Positions 63,430-64,000 of a DNA stretch of 64,000 nt are shown here, piece after piece (the first letter of the stretch is position 1; every line of letters begins with the position of its first letter). Both the position numbers and the translations under genes were made by a program. The notes below the pieces were generated by a model. It was not told the DNA's origin, did not search any database, and saw nothing but the letters and a program-made list of their open reading frames with translations. The stretch comes from Papilionanthe hookeriana x Papilionanthe teres (Eukaryota > Streptophyta > Magnoliopsida > Asparagales > Orchidaceae), in assembly GCA_022702705.1 (NCBI GenBank), contig CM040426.1, positions 80,189,877 through 80,253,876 of the forward strand, given 5' to 3'.

Positions 63430-64000
63430 TTTTAATTTTAAAATATGAAATCAAACTGATTTCATATATGCAATAGTTTAAATAATCAAGCATTACACCA
63501 CAAGCCATGCTTCTATCCCGAAGAATGGATACATTGCTTGGCGGTGTGGCTTGATCAAATAAACTAAAGAATTCATGACATATGTTTGGTCAGCAAACCA
63601 TTTATGTTGACTGAAAAAGTCCCCTACCTAGTATGAAGCAACTAGATAGGGTTTATATTACCTGGGTTCTTAATATTTTCTATAAGGGCAAGCCCTTATA
63701 GTTAATTACATCTTAGATAACCGAAGTCACCTAAGAAACTCTTGATATAGATCAAGAAACATTGTTCTCATGACTTACAAAAGGTAGGATCTTCAAGATA
63801 ATGTGGTAATAAGAAATCCAATCGATGTGTGGCTCAAGTTTGGAATATTTATTATAGGAATCCAAAGAAAGAGAAAACTAGGGGAAAACACAGCTCCAAG
63901 AAGAATCTTAGTGATTTCCCAAACTATCCTACTGTTCAACTTCAATTTGAGATAATTATTTAATGTTTTATCCTATCAATTTTATTATTTAGGGCTTACA
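63430..64000 (+). mobile_element. 5' part of the giant LTR-like repeat (copy C), cut by the window end
   Basis: It aligns with 9975-10520 of copy B. Shared blocks are tcaaactga.ttcatat, atcccgaa, gcttgatcaaa(t/c)aaactaa, tagatagggtttat / aaatagggtttat, ctataagggcaagccct / ctataagcgcaagtct, and tagttaattacatcttaga. The order and orientation are the same. The extreme 5' end (tgtcggcg...) is not present. Confidence 0.7.

Noticed and set aside
1..64000. CRISPR arrays, operons, ribosome binding sites or other prokaryotic features
   Set aside because: The window is a eukaryotic plant genome. The tandem repeats lack unique spacers of constant length.

Overview
This is a plant nuclear window, interpreted from sequence alone. 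It is AT-rich, its genes have canonical GT-AG introns up to about 10 kb, and most of the DNA is decayed retrotransposon. The best-conserved protein sequence looks angiosperm. A monocot is my preferred guess, from the general feel of the FDM protein, but that is weak.

Only two host genes can be supported, and they are convergent. On the + strand, three exons (17860-18255, 26611-26835, 36665-36781) encode the last 245 residues of an organellar RNase II-family exoribonuclease (RNR1 type). Its N-terminal exons lie left of the window or in unrecognised parts of the first 17.8 kb. On the - strand, six exons between 56617 and 39561 encode a complete 631-residue zf-XS/XS/coiled-coil/XH protein of the FDM/IDN2 family, an RNA-directed DNA methylation factor. 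The exon phases of both genes close perfectly.

Layout: 1-4290 is an old degraded copy of a very long LTR-like repeat with minisatellites. 4291-8700 is mostly unassigned, with one hAT-like MITE. 8701-16552 is a Ty3/gypsy-type solo LTR (about 2.1 kb) carrying a nested 5.7-kb TG...CA element with a 5-bp target duplication (gatat), probably a giant solo LTR. 17860-36781 is the RNR1 3' half. Its first intron holds an RTE-type LINE, a mitochondrial atp1 fragment and a gag-only LTR element (TR-GAG type). Its second intron holds tandem duplications, a second RTE fragment and a degenerate Ty3/gypsy element. 37478-38216 is a 0.74-kb foldback hairpin between the two convergent genes. 39561-56617 is FDM. 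Its last intron (10.1 kb) contains an Athila/Tat-like pol remnant, a tRNA-derived SINE, a second 2.17-kb solo LTR and an L1-type RNase H remnant. Its second intron contains a 1.25-1.4 kb tandem duplication. 57533-58587 holds copia-type LTRs in inverted orientation around a minisatellite. 58648-59147 is a 500-N gap. 59148-64000 is more Athila-like debris plus the 5' part of a third copy of the giant LTR-like repeat.

A palindromic MITE family occurs five times and is one of the threads that tie the window together. The two genes have no known joint pathway. RNR1 trims organellar RNA and FDM acts in small-RNA-directed DNA methylation. The biological interest is that a silencing-pathway gene is itself stretched by heterochromatin-prone introns and sits beside a long hairpin locus.
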